A DNA stretch of 12,738 nucleotides from the NCBI GenBank assembly GCA_015658495.1, contig DQOT01000241.1, forward strand, positions 1 through 12,738. Direction: 5' to 3'. Both the position numbers and the translations under genes were made by a program. Under the pieces are notes generated by a model. The model was given only the letters and a program-made list of their open reading frames with translations, searched no databases and had not been told where the DNA came from. Below are positions 1 to 6,966 of the stretch, piece by piece (the first letter of the stretch is position 1; the number at the start of each line of letters is the position of its first letter). The stretch comes from Fidelibacterota bacterium (GTDB lineage: Bacteria > Fidelibacterota > Marinisomatia > Marinisomatales > UBA1611).

Positions 1-143
1 ATTTACAAAAAAAGAAATTTTGGCTTCCAGATGAGAAACGATATGTGACCTTGCGTTTGTCAACCCGCGGTATGCGGATCATTGATAAAAAAGGGATTCG
101 CAGAGTCGTAAATGAATTGAGAGCTAAAGGGGTTAAGGTCTAA
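1..143 (+). CDS. rpmB: 50S ribosomal protein L28, 3' end (partial)
   Basis: The last 46 codons of L28, a small basic protein of the large ribosomal subunit. The reading frame enters at base 3 (bases 1-2 finish a codon that begins outside the window) and stops at TAA 141-143. The visible part begins [17 protein letters not shown], contains [13 protein letters not shown] and ends in AKGVKV. This is the typical L28 C-terminal half, with the conserved N-L-Q-x-K-x-F, R-x-V-T-L and R-x-I-x-K-x-G elements. L28 is about 78 residues in E. coli, so a little over half is visible. No rpmG (L33) follows it; a terminator hairpin does. It converges on the dcw operon. The family assignment is secure; the start and promoter are not visible. 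Confidence 0.93.
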   Translation, partial: LQKKKFWLPDEKRYVTLRLSTRGMRIIDKKGIRRVVNELRAKGVKV

Positions 144-173
144 AACTCCTTTCCTTATATCCTCCTTTGTTGT

Positions 174-205
174 AAAAGCCCTTCTGATTTCGGAGGGCTT
201 TTTTT
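174..205 (+). terminator. Rho-independent terminator of rpmB
   Basis: AAAAGCCCT (174-182) pairs perfectly with AGGGCTTTT (194-202), and the stem can extend two pairs inward (T183-G193, C184-G192). The loop is about 7 bases and a run of seven T (199-205) follows. It sits 30 bases after the rpmB stop codon in the orientation expected for an intrinsic terminator of the plus-strand transcript. On the minus strand the hairpin also forms but is followed by ACAAC rather than a U tract, so it would be a weaker stop in that direction. Confidence 0.9.
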
Positions 206-209
206 GTTT

Positions 210-241
210 AAAAACGCCCCTGCAAGAAGCAAGGGCGTTTT
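210..241 (-). terminator. Rho-independent terminator of the dcw operon (after ftsZ)
   Basis: AAAACGCCC (211-219) pairs perfectly with GGGCGTTTT (233-241) around a 13-base loop. Read on the minus strand, the hairpin is followed by TTTTT (214-210) and then AAAC, and it begins 37 bases after the ftsZ stop. It is the first and best terminator met by the dcw transcript. The plus-strand reading also ends in four T, so it may act in both directions and back up the rpmB terminator. The two hairpins together separate the convergent units. Confidence 0.82.
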
Positions 242-278
242 CATCTATCAACCTTTTCAGATTAATAGCCAACCAGTT

Positions 279-1490
279 TTAATCATGCTGTCTCCTGATA
301 AAGGCAGGGATTTGCAGATCCTGCCCGTAGATAACAGGAGAATCCTTGGTGTCGTCAAAAGTGAGAACGGGTTTCGGTTTAATTAGTTCTTCCAGTTTTT
401 CTTCTGTAACAACACCTTTTTGTGCATGGAGAGGTTTGTTCTCTTGTTCTTGCAATTCACGTGTATGTGGTATTGATGGCGTGTGTGTTTCAGTCCGTGG
501 TTCAAAATCTGCCACTTGGGAAGCGGCCTTTGGAATGTTGAATCCGGTGGCAATAACCGTCACACGAATCTCATCCTTCAGTTCATCATCGATTACCGCA
601 CCAAAGATGATATTGGCAGAAGGACCTGCTTCCTCGAAGATAATGAGTGTCGCTTCGTTTGCTTCCATCAGTGTGAGATCACTTCCGCCTGTGATATTCA
701 CCAATACACCTTGTGCGCCTTTGATGGATGCATCATCCAGGAGCGGACTTGAAATAGCTTGTTGGGCCGCCAGGGTTGCCCGTTCTTCGCCGGAGGCAAC
801 ACCGGTCCCCATGATGGCTTCACCCATATTTTTCATAATGGTTTCCACATCAGCAAAATCCAGGTTGATCACACCCTGAACATTGATAAGATCAGAAATG
901 CCTTTTGCAGCTTGATGAAGGATCGTGTCCGCCATCTGAAACGCTTCGGTCAAAGTGGTGGATTTATCCACTATGGACATGAGTTTTTGATTCGGAATTG
1001 CGATAAGTGTGTCACAGGCCTTCTTCATTTCTGCTATGCCTTCCAGGGCACGGTTCATCCGTTTTGGTCCTTCAAAACTGAAGGGGAGTGTTACAATCCC
1101 AACTGTGAGAATGCCCAATTCCCGGGAAATTTGTGAAATAACGGGTGCTGCACCGGTTCCGGTTCCACCACCCATTCCGCCCGTAATGAACACCATATCT
1201 GCTCCTTCCAATAGGGATGTAATGGCTTCACGATCTGCTTCGATTGCTTCTCGTCCCACAGTGGAATTTGCGCCGGCTCCCAGGCCCTTGGTCAGGTTTT
1301 TTCCAACTTGGATCTTTTGTTCAGAAGGATTGTTGTCCAGGTCCTGGGCATCCGTGTTAATGGCAATGAAATCCACACCCTGCATTCCAGATGTGATCAT
1401 TCGGGTTACCGCATTTCCACCCGCGCCGCCGACACCGACAACTTTTAGTTTCGCTTTTTGTTCAGATAGACTATCAAACTCAAACAGCAT
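279..1490 (-). CDS. ftsZ: Cell division protein FtsZ (tubulin-like GTPase)
   Basis: FtsZ polymerises with GTP into the Z ring at midcell and recruits the rest of the divisome. The protein is 403 residues, a normal length. Visible motifs are [11 protein letters not shown] near residues 18-28 (nucleotide binding), the tubulin signature GGGTGTG at 107-113, and the T7 synergy loop NLDFADV at 209-215 with the GTPase-completing Asp211 and Asp214. The core ends near residue 320. A variable, hydrophilic linker of about 65 residues follows, and then the conserved C-terminal peptide ending [12 protein letters not shown], the docking site for FtsA and other partners. The ATG at 1490 has a strong Shine-Dalgarno sequence 7 bases upstream. 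It is last in the operon, 27 bases after ftsA, and ends in TAA. Nothing is missing or odd. Confidence 0.98.
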   Translation of the reverse strand: MLFEFDSLSEQKAKLKVVGVGGAGGNAVTRMITSGMQGVDFIAINTDAQDLDNNPSEQKIQVGKNLTKGLGAGANSTVGREAIEADREAITSLLEGADMVFITGGMGGGTGTGAAPVISQISRELGILTVGIVTLPFSFEGPKRMNRALEGIAEMKKACDTLIAIPNQKLMSIVDKSTTLTEAFQMADTILHQAAKGISDLINVQGVINLDFADVETIMKNMGEAIMGTGVASGEERATLAAQQAISSPLLDDASIKGAQGVLVNITGGSDLTLMEANEATLIIFEEAGPSANIIFGAVIDDELKDEIRVTVIATGFNIPKAASQVADFEPRTETHTPSIPHTRELQEQENKPLHAQKGVVTEEKLEELIKPKPVLTFDDTKDSPVIYGQDLQIPAFIRRQHD

Positions 1491-1497
1491 GATATTT

Positions 1498-1503
1498 CTC
1501 CTT
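1498..1503 (-). promoter_or_regulatory. Shine-Dalgarno sequence of ftsZ
   Basis: On the minus strand this reads AAGGAG, a near-perfect anti-16S match, 7 bases before the ftsZ ATG. It lies in the 27-base ftsA-ftsZ spacer, the only real spacer inside the operon. It is therefore the one ribosome site here that does not depend on translation of the gene before it. Confidence 0.85.
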
Positions 1504-1517
1504 GGTTACTGGTTTGG

Positions 1518-2795
1518 TTAAAACAGGTCTTCGATGGTATGTCGAATCTTTTCAAACAGCCCCGTTATGCCTCTACCTGTGGGCTGTTGCAACCGAACAT
1601 GATCGGTGGCATACAACGGCCAAAGTAAGAGCCCCATGACTGTAGCGTGACTAGGCCCATCTGCAATATCCTGGACCCCATCAATTTTTATGGGATTTCC
1701 CTGGCGTACTTTTACACCAAGAGAATTTTCTGCAAGTGGTAGAATATTTCTTAACTGTGCTCCACCACCGGTCATGACGATCCCGTATGTGAGAGGATCT
1801 TTAATATCTGCCCGGGAAATTTCCCGGATGACCATGTGAAATATTTCCAGCATCCGTGCTTCCACATATCGTGAAACTTCCTGCTCTGGAACAGATCGTT
1901 CCAATTGACCCGCCTGTGATGGGAGATCGATCTTCAATTTTGGAGAAGACATGGATGCCCGGGCTGATGCATACTTCATTTTAATTTTTTCTGCTTCATC
2001 GATACTGATCTGCAACATGACCGCAATATCATTCGTAATACTAGATGAGCCGATGGGGATAATGGCAGAATGACGAATCGCGCTACCGTGATAAATTGCT
2101 ATATTGGTTGTAGAAGATCCGATCTCAACCAGCGTTACACCCAATTCCATTTCATCTTTATGGAGTGTGGCCAACGCTGAGGCTAATGGCTGGAAAACCA
2201 ATCCGTCTACCGTGATCCCTAATTCTTCAACACAACTGACTAAATTATTCATGGCTGTTGTTGCAGCAGTAACCAAATGAACGCGCCCTTCCAATCGTCG
2301 TCCAGTCATCCCTATTGGATTTTTTATCTCTTCCAATGTATCCACCAAATATTCCTGGGGAAGTGTGTGCAGAATATCGCGATCAATAGGGAGAGAGACT
2401 GCTTGTGCAAGATCCAAAACCTGAAAAAGGTCATCATCATTGATGGCACGTTCTGTGAGACCACCCGTCACTCCGCTGGCACGATTCAATACAATGGCTG
2501 CCTGAGTATTCAAGCATCGGATATGATCTCCCGTGATCGAAAGAATCGCTTTCATCACTTTTGTACTGGCCATCAATTCGGCTTCCGTCATGGCTTTTTC
2601 AAGCCTCTCGATCAACTCATCACGATTGGTAATCGTTCCGTGACGAAAGCCTGCTGAGGGAATCGACGCAATGCCCAATAATTTGACACGTTTTGTTTCC
2701 GGAATGATTTGACCGATAGCACATGTAATTGTGCAGGCACCAATGTCGAGACCAACGGTGGTCTGGCGATCATGTCCGTTTCCGATAGGACTCAA
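1518..2795 (-). CDS. ftsA: Cell division protein FtsA (actin-like Z-ring membrane anchor)
   Basis: FtsA is an actin-fold ATPase that tethers FtsZ filaments to the inner membrane and helps activate septal synthesis. The protein is 425 residues. Phosphate-1 is VGLDIGACT (14-22), the SHS2/1C region lies around 85-180, phosphate-2 is VEIGSSTTNIAI (223-234), and the adenosine motif is VMTGGGAQL (340-348). The C-terminal LFEKIRHTIEDLF is an amphipathic membrane-targeting helix. The start is TTG, overlapping the ftsQ stop as TTGA, with AAGGA 8 bases upstream. The next in-frame ATG comes only at codon 69, past the nucleotide-binding loop, so TTG is the credible start. Odd: phosphate-1 has GACT where GTxK is usual, and phosphate-2 has E and SS where D and GG are usual. 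The identity is not in doubt. Confidence 0.96.
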   Translation of the reverse strand: MSPIGNGHDRQTTVGLDIGACTITCAIGQIIPETKRVKLLGIASIPSAGFRHGTITNRDELIERLEKAMTEAELMASTKVMKAILSITGDHIRCLNTQAAIVLNRASGVTGGLTERAINDDDLFQVLDLAQAVSLPIDRDILHTLPQEYLVDTLEEIKNPIGMTGRRLEGRVHLVTAATTAMNNLVSCVEELGITVDGLVFQPLASALATLHKDEMELGVTLVEIGSSTTNIAIYHGSAIRHSAIIPIGSSSITNDIAVMLQISIDEAEKIKMKYASARASMSSPKLKIDLPSQAGQLERSVPEQEVSRYVEARMLEIFHMVIREISRADIKDPLTYGIVMTGGGAQLRNILPLAENSLGVKVRQGNPIKIDGVQDIADGPSHATVMGLLLWPLYATDHVRLQQPTGRGITGLFEKIRHTIEDLF

Positions 2796-3559
2796 GATCG
2801 CCGTCCTTTTGCGATAATCTGGTTTTCATAGCGCATATCTAAATAACTGAAATCTGAAATTTTCTTAGACCCTAATTCTTCCTCGAATTGTTTCAAGATC
2901 TCGATTCGTGCCCACAATTGATCCTGACCGAGATAAATGTGGGTGGGATGGTCTGCTAAAATGAGTTCCATCTCATTCGTGGATGTCATTTTCATTTCAG
3001 ATAAATTGTCGTACAGTGATTCATATTCAACCTGAATTCGTGATAACCAATCGATGCATTCCCTTACTTTTACAGAAAGTACTTTTTTCCCCGCTGGGTA
3101 TAGTTCAGGCTCAGGATTAAAATTGGTCAGGACAGGTAAATTAAAATCACCAAAATTATTTAGGGTAGGGAGCACCACTCCTTCCGCGTCCAGCATGACC
3201 ATGGGGTCCATTTTCAAAAGTGCGATCGGTTGCCGTTCCAGTATCTCGATTTGAATTGTTCCCGGGTATTGATGACTCACACGAGCCGCTTTCACATAAG
3301 GGTGACTTTCCATGAGATCGCTGATGTCATTTAATCGAATTTGCTCTGGGCTGATGCCAATAATATTACCCAAGGTTGCTTCATAAACGCGTGATTCTAA
3401 CACAGTCGTTTTTCCAAATTTTACCTGATCGATGACAAGCGAATTCCTGAATTCAGACCACCAGAACGCTGTCCAGATCAGGGCAATAACCATGGAAACG
3501 GAAATGAACGAAATGATCATTCTGATCCAATTGATTTTTTGTTTTTTCTTACGCGTCAT
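2792..3559 (-). CDS. ftsQ: Cell division protein FtsQ/DivIB
   Basis: A bitopic inner-membrane divisome protein that links early and late division proteins through FtsB/FtsL. The protein is 255 residues. It has a short basic cytoplasmic start (TRKKKQK), one membrane segment at about 13-33, and then a POTRA domain at about 42-112 running from VIDQVKFGK through SHPYVKAARV to ERQPIALL. A beta domain follows with LDAEGVVL (123-130) and LPVLTNF (141-147), the usual FtsQ hallmarks. Its ATG at 3559 overlaps the murB end by 11 bases, and its TGA overlaps the ftsA TTG. No clear Shine-Dalgarno sequence is seen (AGGA about 12 bases upstream), so translation is probably coupled to murB. FtsQ diverges quickly; the call rests on domain layout plus position between murB and ftsA. 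Confidence 0.93.
   Translation of the reverse strand: MTRKKKQKINWIRMIISFISVSMVIALIWTAFWWSEFRNSLVIDQVKFGKTTVLESRVYEATLGNIIGISPEQIRLNDISDLMESHPYVKAARVSHQYPGTIQIEILERQPIALLKMDPMVMLDAEGVVLPTLNNFGDFNLPVLTNFNPEPELYPAGKKVLSVKVRECIDWLSRIQVEYESLYDNLSEMKMTSTNEMELILADHPTHIYLGQDQLWARIEILKQFEEELGSKKISDFSYLDMRYENQIIAKGRRS
2804..2808 (-). promoter_or_regulatory. Shine-Dalgarno sequence fixing the TTG start of ftsA
   Basis: Minus-strand AAGGA lies 8 bases before TTG 2795-2793, inside the end of ftsQ. The spacing is ideal, and no ATG or GTG in frame nearby would use it, so it supports initiation at the TTG. Confidence 0.7.
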
Positions 3560-4475
3560 CTGCTTCTAATTCCTGTGGATCAATACCAATTGTTTTGACT
3601 TCTAATTCCAATTTGATTCCGAATTTTTCAAAAACAGTTTTCCGTGCCAATCGGATCAATGCTGTGATATCAGACGATTTCGCCTGACCATGATTCACAA
3701 AAAAATTTGCGTGATGTTCAGAAATTTCTGCATTACCAACACGTGTTCCCTTGAGCCCGGCTTGGTCAATCAAATAACCAGCTGCATGCTTCGGCGGGTT
3801 TTTGAAAACACTGCCGGCAGAACGAAATCGGAGTGGTTGGTTTGTTTTCCGTCCTTTGCTGGCTTTATTTCTTTTTTCCTGGATGATCTCCGGATTTTCT
3901 TCCTTGAGTTCAAATCGAACCAGTAAAACGAATTCATCAGATCGAATCGTGGAAAACCTGTATGCAAAATCGATGTCACCGGGATAATAGGTTTTGACTT
4001 TGCCTGTCATATCCATGATTTCCACCGAATTCAAATAATTAGAGATCTCACCGCCAAATGCACCTGCATTCATGACCAATGCGCCACCCAATGTTCCGGG
4101 TACACCAATCAAACTTTCCACACCTGTCAGGTTCCGTTTGATGCACTCTTTCACCAATCGCCCGAGCATGACACCGGATTCTGCGATCACGTTTCCACCA
4201 TCAAATTCCAAATGCGTGAGCGCTTTTGCTGGGGTGAGAACAATTCCATTAATACCGGAATCGGCAACAAGTAGGTTTGAGCCAGACCCCACAAAATAGG
4301 TTTGAATCGAGTGTTGATTTGCAAATTTTAAAATTTCACCCAGATCATACCGATCCTTGGGTGTGATATAGGCTGCAGCCGGACCACCAATTCCATAAGA
4401 TGTATGACCAGACATGGGCTCATTCTCAAGCAGTGTTCCCTGGACAATATTTCTTAATTCAGCCATATGCTTCAA
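3549..4475 (-). CDS. murB: UDP-N-acetylenolpyruvoylglucosamine reductase MurB
   Basis: A cytoplasmic FAD enzyme that uses NADPH to reduce UDP-GlcNAc-enolpyruvate to UDP-MurNAc. The protein is 308 residues. FAD-binding motifs are VGSGSNLLV (62-70) and GVPGTLGGALVMNAGAFGGE (124-143). YRFS (172-175) holds the substrate Tyr. SAGSVFKNP (219-227) holds the proton-donating serine, Ser222. The C-terminal LELEVKTIG (289-297) carries the acidic catalytic residue. The length and SAGSVFKNP form fit the shorter type II enzymes of the Bacillus/Staphylococcus kind rather than the E. coli type. The start is TTG at 4475, overlapping the murC TGA as TTGA with GGAG 7 bases upstream. The alternative ATG at codon 4 (4466) would leave GGAG 16 bases away. 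No ddl lies between this gene and ftsQ. Confidence 0.97.
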   Translation of the reverse strand: MKHMAELRNIVQGTLLENEPMSGHTSYGIGGPAAAYITPKDRYDLGEILKFANQHSIQTYFVGSGSNLLVADSGINGIVLTPAKALTHLEFDGGNVIAESGVMLGRLVKECIKRNLTGVESLIGVPGTLGGALVMNAGAFGGEISNYLNSVEIMDMTGKVKTYYPGDIDFAYRFSTIRSDEFVLLVRFELKEENPEIIQEKRNKASKGRKTNQPLRFRSAGSVFKNPPKHAAGYLIDQAGLKGTRVGNAEISEHHANFFVNHGQAKSSDITALIRLARKTVFEKFGIKLELEVKTIGIDPQELEADDA

Positions 4476-5869
4476 CTTTTTACTCCATCTGCCAGAAATG
4501 CTAAATGATTTGTGTAAGACTCACTGTATCGCCAAATGCTGCCGGCTCCCATGGTGATGATCAGATCATTGGGTTTAACAATCTCATCCAAGATTTTTTC
4601 CAGATCATCCAAATCAGGAATATGGAAACATTGGTCTCCCATGGATCTCTGGCATTCAACATAGATCAATTTTGCTGTGACGCCTGGAATCGGTTGTTCC
4701 CGGGCAGGATAAATATCGGTAATCACAACTACATCTGCGATTTGAAGTGTCTTTGCAAATTCACGGAAAAATGCTTGTGTTCTTGTAAAAAGATGAGGCT
4801 GGAATACTGCAACGATCCGGCGATCCCATCCTGCTTTGGCTGCCTGTAATGTGGCTTCTACTTCCGTGGGATGGTGGGCATAATCATCCACAACCATTAT
4901 GTCATTGTGAATCCCTTTAATTTCAAAGCGGCGACGAACTCCTTGGTATGTAGAGATTCCTTTTTGGATCATTTGGAAAGAAAGGCCCATTTCCAAACCT
5001 AAAACAACCGCAGCCAGGGAGTTCAGTACATTATGCTCACCAGGAACATTTAACTGAATATCTCCCAGGTTTTCCTCCGTGCGAAAAACAGAGTATGTAG
5101 AACTGTTCTCGTCAAATCGTAGGTTTTCCGCCCGATAGGCCGCATCCCTTGACCGTCCGTAGGTGGTCATGGGCCTTTCAATTTTGGGTAAAATTTCCTG
5201 AACTGCCGGTGAGTCTGCACAAAGGATCACCTCGCCATAAAATGGCACAGATTGGCAAAATTGGAGGAACGCATTTTGCAGATCTTCCAGGTCTTCATAA
5301 CAGTCAGTATGTTCTAATTCTATGTTGGTGATAATGCCGATGGTGGGTTTTAAAGCCAGAAAACTGCGGTCAAATTCATCCGCTTCCACAACGATTATGT
5401 CACCGGAGCCCAATTTCGAATTCGTATCTAAATTCTGAACCAATCCCCCCACAACCAGAGTTGGATCCATTTTTGCATGAGATAAAACCGCACCGATCAT
5501 AGACGATGTGGTTGTTTTTCCATGGGTGCCGCCCACTGCAATACTGGTCTCCTTTACATTGATCAATTCGCCTAACATTTCCGCCCGGCGAATCACCGGA
5601 ATCCCTTTTTGACGTGCTTTGATTATTTCGGGATTTTCCAACGAGACAGCGCTGGAATAGACCAAAACATCTGCATCGGTTAAATTCGCCGGATCATGGC
5701 CAATCTTTATATCAACTCCGAGACTTTTGAGCCGCTCTACATTGTCATTTTCATTCATATCCGATCCGGAAACCTGGAATTCCAGATTGAGAAGGAGTTC
5801 TGCAATCCCACTCATGCCAATACCACCAATGCCGACAAAATAGACTTTATTGATTTTTCGGAAGGTCAT
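4472..5869 (-). CDS. murC: UDP-N-acetylmuramate--L-alanine ligase MurC
   Basis: A cytoplasmic Mur ligase that adds L-Ala to UDP-MurNAc with ATP, the first amino acid of the stem peptide. The protein is 465 residues, a normal length. The N-terminal UDP-binding Rossmann domain starts VYFVGIGGIGMSGIAELL (9-26), the MurC form. The ATP P-loop is GGTHGKTTT (113-121) with Lys118. The central domain has VEADEFDRSF (161-170) and NIELEHTDCY (182-191). GEHNVLNSLAA (277-287) is the Asn/helix element before the C-terminal domain. VDDYAHHPTE (327-336) opens that domain. The ATG at 5869 forms ATGA with the murG stop, and GAGG lies 7 bases upstream. It ends in TGA overlapping the murB TTG. It is intact and typical. 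Confidence 0.98.
   Translation of the reverse strand: MTFRKINKVYFVGIGGIGMSGIAELLLNLEFQVSGSDMNENDNVERLKSLGVDIKIGHDPANLTDADVLVYSSAVSLENPEIIKARQKGIPVIRRAEMLGELINVKETSIAVGGTHGKTTTSSMIGAVLSHAKMDPTLVVGGLVQNLDTNSKLGSGDIIVVEADEFDRSFLALKPTIGIITNIELEHTDCYEDLEDLQNAFLQFCQSVPFYGEVILCADSPAVQEILPKIERPMTTYGRSRDAAYRAENLRFDENSSTYSVFRTEENLGDIQLNVPGEHNVLNSLAAVVLGLEMGLSFQMIQKGISTYQGVRRRFEIKGIHNDIMVVDDYAHHPTEVEATLQAAKAGWDRRIVAVFQPHLFTRTQAFFREFAKTLQIADVVVITDIYPAREQPIPGVTAKLIYVECQRSMGDQCFHIPDLDDLEKILDEIVKPNDLIITMGAGSIWRYSESYTNHLAFLADGVKS
4483..4486 (-). promoter_or_regulatory. Shine-Dalgarno sequence favouring the TTG start of murB
   Basis: Minus-strand GGAG lies 7 bases before TTG 4475-4473 but 16 bases before the ATG at 4466. 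The spacing favours the TTG, which also makes the usual 4-base overlap with the murC stop. Confidence 0.6.
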
Positions 5870-6966
5870 GCTGCAGCCTCGAAAATATGATTCACAATCT
5901 CTTTGGTCGCATCCGGTCTTCCCAATTTTTTAGACGCTGCACTCATTTTTTCTAATTCTGGTTTGTCATGAATCAAATTCATGACTGCATGAAAGAAATC
6001 TTGTGCATGGAGTGATTTTTCAAATAGAATACGTGAAGCTCCGGCATTCACCAATGCTTGTGCATTTTTTGTTTGATGATCCGCTGCTGCCGAAGGAAAG
6101 GGGACCAGTATGCTGGGCTTGCCGCAAACAGTGACTTCTGCTAAGGTCAGCGCACCACTTCGGCAAATAATGAGATCAGCCACGGCATAGGCATCCGCCA
6201 TATTATGTATGAAAGACACAACCCGAATATTGTCTGCTTCACGATGCTTATATTTGGCATATTCCAGATCACCGGTTTGCCAGAGTACCTGTAAGCCTGC
6301 ACCGGCAATATTGGACACAACCTGGTTCATCATTTTATTGAGATAGGCCGATCCCTGGCTACCACCAAAAAGAAAAATGGTTTGGTGGTCTTTCTCCATT
6401 TTGAATTCATTCATGCCGTTGGTTCGATCTCCGTCTGCGATGCCTTGTCGTACCGGATTACCGGTGAGGATCGTTTCTTTTTCCAAATGATCATTGGCTT
6501 CGTTGAATGCCACACAAATGGTTTTTGCTTTTTGTGCAAACCAACGGGTTGTAACCCCGGGGAATGAATTTTGCTCCTGAAGGACGATGGGCAATGGTTC
6601 TTCCTTTTTGGATGCCATATAAAGGGGTAGGGCTGAAGCGTATCCACCCGTTCCAACCACGACTTGCGGCAGAAAATCTTTCATGAGTGACCGCAATTTC
6701 AACATGGATCGAATGATCCGTACCGGCAGCAATAAATTTCTTCCTATACTTTGCATACTGATCCCACGCTGAAACCCTCGTATGGGAAGCAAGGTATGCC
6801 AAACATCCTTCACCGGAAAAACCCGAGCCTCCAATCCAAATTTGGAGCCCACATAGTGGATCTTTGTATCCGGCTCACGACGATGAATTTCTTCACCGAT
6901 GGCCAAGGCAGGAAAAAGGTGTCCCCCTGTTCCACCACCCGCGATCAGAATTTTACGATCAGCCAT
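5866..6966 (-). CDS. murG: UDP-GlcNAc:lipid I N-acetylglucosaminyltransferase MurG
   Basis: A peripheral inner-membrane GT-B glycosyltransferase that adds GlcNAc to lipid I to make lipid II. With the start chosen here the protein is 366 residues and begins MADRKILIAGGGTGGH, placing the acceptor-side glycine loop GGGTGGH at 10-16, as in the family. Further motifs are GTGGYAS (105-111), QEQNSFPG (130-137), the second glycine loop GGSQGS (201-206), the donor-binding RSGALTLAE (269-277) and PFPSAAADHQTKNA (289-302). The frame stays open upstream to an ATG at 7023. That would add 19 residues with no family counterpart, lacks a Shine-Dalgarno sequence and would overlap ftsW by 65 bases. The 6966 ATG overlaps ftsW by only 8 bases. 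GGAG is 11 bases upstream, slightly long. Confidence 0.96.
   Translation of the reverse strand: MADRKILIAGGGTGGHLFPALAIGEEIHRREPDTKIHYVGSKFGLEARVFPVKDVWHTLLPIRGFQRGISMQSIGRNLLLPVRIIRSMLKLRSLMKDFLPQVVVGTGGYASALPLYMASKKEEPLPIVLQEQNSFPGVTTRWFAQKAKTICVAFNEANDHLEKETILTGNPVRQGIADGDRTNGMNEFKMEKDHQTIFLFGGSQGSAYLNKMMNQVVSNIAGAGLQVLWQTGDLEYAKYKHREADNIRVVSFIHNMADAYAVADLIICRSGALTLAEVTVCGKPSILVPFPSAAADHQTKNAQALVNAGASRILFEKSLHAQDFFHAVMNLIHDKPELEKMSAASKKLGRPDATKEIVNHIFEAAA
5877..5880 (-). promoter_or_regulatory. Shine-Dalgarno sequence of murC
   Basis: Minus-strand GAGG, 7 bases before the murC ATG, inside the last codons of murG. It supports the ATGA-overlap start. Confidence 0.55.

Noticed and set aside
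204..386. A 60-aa plus-strand open frame in the intergenic region and ftsZ 3' end
   Set aside because: It begins within the terminator hairpins and continues antisense to ftsZ; there is no family resemblance.
346..1521. Long plus-strand open frames (346-879 and 1009-1521) opposite ftsZ
   Set aside because: They mirror ftsZ codon bias on the opposite strand, have no recognisable domains and no ribosome sites; ftsZ explains the sequence fully. The same holds for the other plus-strand frames under the dcw genes.
1812..1827. A perfect 16-base palindrome CCGGGAAATTTCCCGG inside ftsA
   Set aside because: It arises from ordinary Arg-Glu-Ile-Ser-Arg codons, a related CCCGGGAA stretch in ftsZ likewise encodes Ser-Arg-Glu, and one such palindrome in 12.7 kb is not surprising. 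No operator role is supported.
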